8,488 bases of DNA from JBBILG01 sp037445085. Its GTDB lineage: Bacteria > Pseudomonadota > Gammaproteobacteria > Burkholderiales > Methylophilaceae. The notes below the pieces were generated by a model. The model did not search any database. It worked only from the letters and a program-made list of their open reading frames with translations, and was not told the origin of the DNA. Numbering within the stretch: the stretch's first letter is position 1; every line of letters begins with the position of its first letter. The DNA lies in contig JBBILG010000079.1 of the NCBI GenBank assembly GCA_037445085.1, positions 1 to 8,488 of the forward strand. Direction: 5' to 3'. The position numbers and the translations under genes were made by a program. This document shows, in pieces, positions 6,695 to 8,488 of the stretch.

Positions 6695-7636
6695 TCATCC
6701 GGCGGCCGCGTCGGTTTGCGTGGACCGGCGGTGCCCGGGCCTTTGCGGAGGCAGCAGGCTGGGGAACCGCTGGTAGAGGGAGAACAGGAAAGCCACGCGC
6801 GCCGCGTCGGATTTGTCGCCCCGGTAGCCAGCGGCATCCACCGCGCGGTCCAGTGTCTGGTGCGCGCGCAGCGGGTCGGGCGGCATGGCGGAGTCGAAGC
6901 TGGCCGGCGGCAGCATGTCCTCGAGCAGCCGGCCGTTGACATAGGGGAAGGCGGCGAGCTCTTCGTCGAGGTTTTGCAGGCGCCTGTCATGGGGCGTGTC
7001 GAGCACGTAGAACAGCGTGCCGAGGTGGTGACCGAGGTCGCTGCCGTCCCCGCCGGTGCGGGTTTCGACGTAGTCCTGGAACTGGCGCTTCTGGAAAATG
7101 CCGGTATCCTCGGCAAACAGGCAGGACAGCAGCCGCACCAGGTAGATTTCCAGCGGGCGGCCCGCGTGGCCGACCGCCTTCAGTTGGTCATGCAGGCGGC
7201 CCATGCGCTCGGCGGCGCGGATGTTGATGGGGTCCTGCGGCTTGATGACTTGGGTCCGGTAGCCGATGACGAAGCCGAACTGCCTGATGTTCCGGTGGAG
7301 CGTGGACAGCGCGAATTCGACGTATTCGCCCTCACCCCCGACCCCCCTCCCGGAGGTAGAGGGGAGGGAAGTGAGGTCGTACAGCCGGAACAGGCTCTTG
7401 CCGCGCGATTTCATTTCCACCAGCAGGATACCGGGCCAGAACAGATCGACATGGCCGCCGCCGCCGTGCTTTTGCACCGCGTGCTCGAAGCTGGCGACGC
7501 GCTTGTCGGTGATGCCGAAAATCTCGAAGAAATCGATGAGGAAGGGCTTGGCCTGGCGATCCTCGCTGCCGGCGTTCGCCCATTTCCTGGAGAAGGTCAG
7601 CGCGCGGGATTTGATTTCGTTCCAGGAAAGCGGCAT
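6695..7636 (-). CDS. Internally deleted MmeI-like type IIL restriction-modification protein (probable pseudogene)
   Basis: This is an open frame of 313 codons that looks like a normal MmeI-family enzyme (usually over 900 residues) with its middle removed. Residues 1-82 match the N-terminal nuclease domain, with D64, E74 and K76 in HVDLFWPGILLVEMKSRGK spaced as in the PD-(D/E)xK site of MmeI. Residues 105-251 match the following N-terminal and helical spacer regions (QVIKPQDPINIRAAERMGRL, YLVRLLSCLFAEDTGIFQKR). From PPDPLRAHQTLDRAVDAA (252-269) to about 297 it matches the extreme C-terminus. Missing are the adenine methyltransferase motifs (GxG and NPPF/Y) and the target-recognition domain. 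About 30 residues are also missing after KSRGKSL, and a palindromic repeat is read through at about 88-104. No clear Shine-Dalgarno precedes the ATG at 7636. Intact relatives cut DNA and methylate one strand; this version should be inactive. Confidence 0.8.
   Translation of the reverse strand: MPLSWNEIKSRALTFSRKWANAGSEDRQAKPFLIDFFEIFGITDKRVASFEHAVQKHGGGGHVDLFWPGILLVEMKSRGKSLFRLYDLTSLPSTSGRGVGGEGEYVEFALSTLHRNIRQFGFVIGYRTQVIKPQDPINIRAAERMGRLHDQLKAVGHAGRPLEIYLVRLLSCLFAEDTGIFQKRQFQDYVETRTGGDGSDLGHHLGTLFYVLDTPHDRRLQNLDEELAAFPYVNGRLLEDMLPPASFDSAMPPDPLRAHQTLDRAVDAAGYRGDKSDAARVAFLFSLYQRFPSLLPPQRPGHRRSTQTDAAAG
7330..7376. repeat. G/C-rich palindromic repeat inside the MmeI-like gene
   Basis: CCTCAC (7330-7335) and GTGAGG (7371-7376) form the ends of an imperfect palindrome. 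Its arms are a C-rich run (CCCCCGACCCCCCTCCC) and a G-rich run (GGAGGTAGAGGGGAGGG). This strongly resembles the short interspersed palindromes, with CCCTCACCCC ends and a CTCTCCC-GGGAGAG core, that are scattered in many proteobacterial genomes; they are usually intergenic. Here it is translated as LPSTSGRGVGGEGE without breaking the frame. Only one copy is in the window, so repetition is inferred from memory of such elements. Confidence 0.65.
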
Positions 7637-7689
7637 GGGCTGGAATCCGTCATTTGCCTGCCATGCTACACAATTCCGGCGGGGAGTGG

Positions 7690-8268
7690 CTATAAGACCG
7701 CGATGCCTTCATTCTCGAGCATGCCGACGAGCCGGATCAGCGGCAGGCCGATGAGGGCATTGGGGTCGTCTCCGCGCATCCATTCGATGAGGGCGATGCC
7801 CAGACCTTCGGATTTGGCGCTGCCGGCGCAGTGATAGGGCTGCTCCCTGGCGAGATAGCGCTCGATCTGCGCGTCATCGAGGTTGCGGAAGCGCACCTCG
7901 CAGATCACGTCCTCCGCCTGCATGCGGCCGCTGGCGGCGTTGTGCAGGCACAGCGCGCTGTGAAAGGTGACCGTGCGGCCGCGCATCGCGGAGAGCTGCC
8001 TGGCGGCGTTGTCGTGGGTGAGCGGCTTGCCGAGCTGCACGCCGTCCAGGGTGGCCACCTGGTCGCAGCCGATGACGAGCGCGTCGGGGTGACGTTCCGC
8101 GACCTTGCGCGCCTTGGCCTGCGCGAGCCGCAGCGCGGTGCGTTCCGGCGCCTCGCCCGCCAGGGGCGTCTCGTCGATGTCCGGAGCATCCACGCCGAAG
8201 GGCAGGCGCAGGCGCTCCAGCAGCTCGCGGCGGTAGATGGAGGAAGAAGCAAGGATGAGTGGCTGCAT
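7690..8268 (-). CDS. maf: Maf family nucleotide pyrophosphatase, YceF type
   Basis: This 192-residue cytoplasmic protein hydrolyses non-canonical or modified nucleoside triphosphates to monophosphate and pyrophosphate. The YceF subgroup prefers 7-methyl-GTP. Motifs in order are LASSSIYRRELLERL (6-20, with S8-S10 and R13), DIDET (30-34), IGCDQVATLDG (66-76, with the catalytic acidic D69), GKPL (80-83), CAGSAKSEGLGIAL (147-160), and DPNALIGLPL (168-177). The DQVATLDG motif and CAGSxKSEG box fit YceF better than the dTTP/UTP-specific Maf group. Length is standard. The start at 8268 has only a weak AGGG two bases away, and no better in-frame start lies just upstream. It follows the biotin-carrier gene by 83 bases, and the MmeI-like gene follows it by 53 bases. 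Confidence 0.92.
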   Translation of the reverse strand: MQPLILASSSIYRRELLERLRLPFGVDAPDIDETPLAGEAPERTALRLAQAKARKVAERHPDALVIGCDQVATLDGVQLGKPLTHDNAARQLSAMRGRTVTFHSALCLHNAASGRMQAEDVICEVRFRNLDDAQIERYLAREQPYHCAGSAKSEGLGIALIEWMRGDDPNALIGLPLIRLVGMLENEGIAVL

Positions 8269-8317
8269 GGCCCTGATGCAACGCGGTGGATAAAACCTGC
8301 TGAAACAGGCTCCAGGC

Positions 8318-8336
8318 GGGCCGGCTGCGCCGGCCC
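8318..8336. terminator. Perfect 8-bp GC hairpin after the biotin-carrier gene
   Basis: GGGCCGGC (8318-8325), loop TGC, and GCCGGCCC (8329-8336) lie 16 bases past the biotin-carrier stop on the minus strand. No T-run follows directly. A second tiny stem (CCTG/CAGG, 8296-8309) followed by TTTTAT on the minus strand might add to termination. It may be an attenuating structure between this gene and maf. Confidence 0.4.
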
Positions 8337-8351
8337 TGTCATGTCGGAACG

Positions 8352-8488
8352 TTACTGGATTTCGATCAGGGTCTCGTCGGGCGTGACGCTGTCGCCCTTC
8401 TTTACGTGGACGGCGACCACGATGCCGCCGCGCGGGGCCTGGATTTCATTTTCCATTTTCATGGCCTCGATGACCAGCACGCCGTCGC
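8352..8488 (-). CDS. Biotin/lipoyl carrier domain, C-terminal end (partial)
   Basis: The last 44 codons of a biotinylated carboxylase component enter from the right edge and end with TAA (8352-8354). The sequence VLVIEAMKMENEIQAP contains the biotin attachment motif AMKM, with the modified Lys encoded at 8457-8459. It is followed by the second half of the hammerhead fold (GGIVVAVHVKKGDSV, TLIEIQ). The MKMENEI form is typical of acyl-CoA carboxylase alpha chains, the pyruvate carboxylase/oxaloacetate decarboxylase biotin subunit and free carrier proteins. AccB of fatty-acid synthesis more often has MKMMNEI. The parent protein cannot be decided because the upstream part is outside the window. 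Confidence 0.85.
   Translation of the reverse strand, partial: DGVLVIEAMKMENEIQAPRGGIVVAVHVKKGDSVTPDETLIEIQ

Noticed and set aside
5335..6939. 534-codon open frame on the plus strand
   Set aside because: It is antisense to the DUF4139 and MmeI-like genes, and its composition (His, Gln, Gly, Arg rich) is that of a shadow frame.
6670..7116. Upstream extension of the DUF4139 frame
   Set aside because: It overlaps the MmeI-like gene on the same strand in another frame and would bury the signal peptide; the strong AAGGAGA supports the start at 6669.
6695..7636. A new stand-alone nuclease or defence protein
   Set aside because: The catalytic residues are present, but the nuclease fold is interrupted and the target-recognition part is gone. 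No partner genes for a defence system are adjacent. Decay explains it better.
1..8488. CRISPR arrays, tRNA/rRNA genes, transposases or integrase sites
   Set aside because: I saw no regularly spaced direct repeats, cloverleaf-like segments, DDE/serine/tyrosine recombinase motifs or terminal inverted repeats beyond the single palindrome noted.

Overview
The window is about 8.5 kb of GC-rich, densely coded DNA. It most likely comes from a betaproteobacterium or a close relative. The clues are the strong G/C bias at third codon positions, a MutL C-terminal fragment with the CNHGRPTW motif, a YceF-type Maf protein beside a short RsmI-like methyltransferase, and a MxaD-like secreted SRPBCC protein. 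I assign no genus.

Layout: (1) 1-3276, plus strand, holds a tightly coupled tripartite export operon. It contains the end of a TolC-like outer-membrane protein, a MacA-like adaptor, a MacB-type ATPase and a separate MacB-type permease. Each stop codon overlaps the next start. (2) 3277-3927 holds no intact gene. It contains a decayed 3' piece of mutL (about 3428-3817), a small hairpin and a weak promoter candidate. (3) 3928-4440, plus strand, is a secreted SRPBCC/MxaD-like protein, followed by a strong hairpin. (4) 4535-8488, minus strand, is read right to left: the end of a biotin-carrier domain, a Maf nucleotide pyrophosphatase, a shrunken MmeI-like (type IIL restriction-modification) gene, a secreted DUF4139 protein and a short RsmI-like methyltransferase. 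The last two are translationally coupled.

The genes do not form one pathway. The left operon should export a substrate (macrolide, peptide, lipid or metal are all possible) from the periplasm across the outer membrane. The right-hand genes look like housekeeping functions with an accessory insertion between them.

The most interesting content is genome decay. One gene is the MmeI-like frame at 6695-7636. It keeps the N-terminal nuclease catalytic residues, the helical spacer and the extreme C-terminus, but appears to have lost the whole methyltransferase/target-recognition middle in frame. It also carries a short nuclease-domain deletion and a G/C-rich palindromic repeat in the coding frame. 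The other is the mutL 3' remnant, which shows two frame changes. I found no convincing evidence for a new defence or metabolic system, no CRISPR array, no transposase and no RNA gene.
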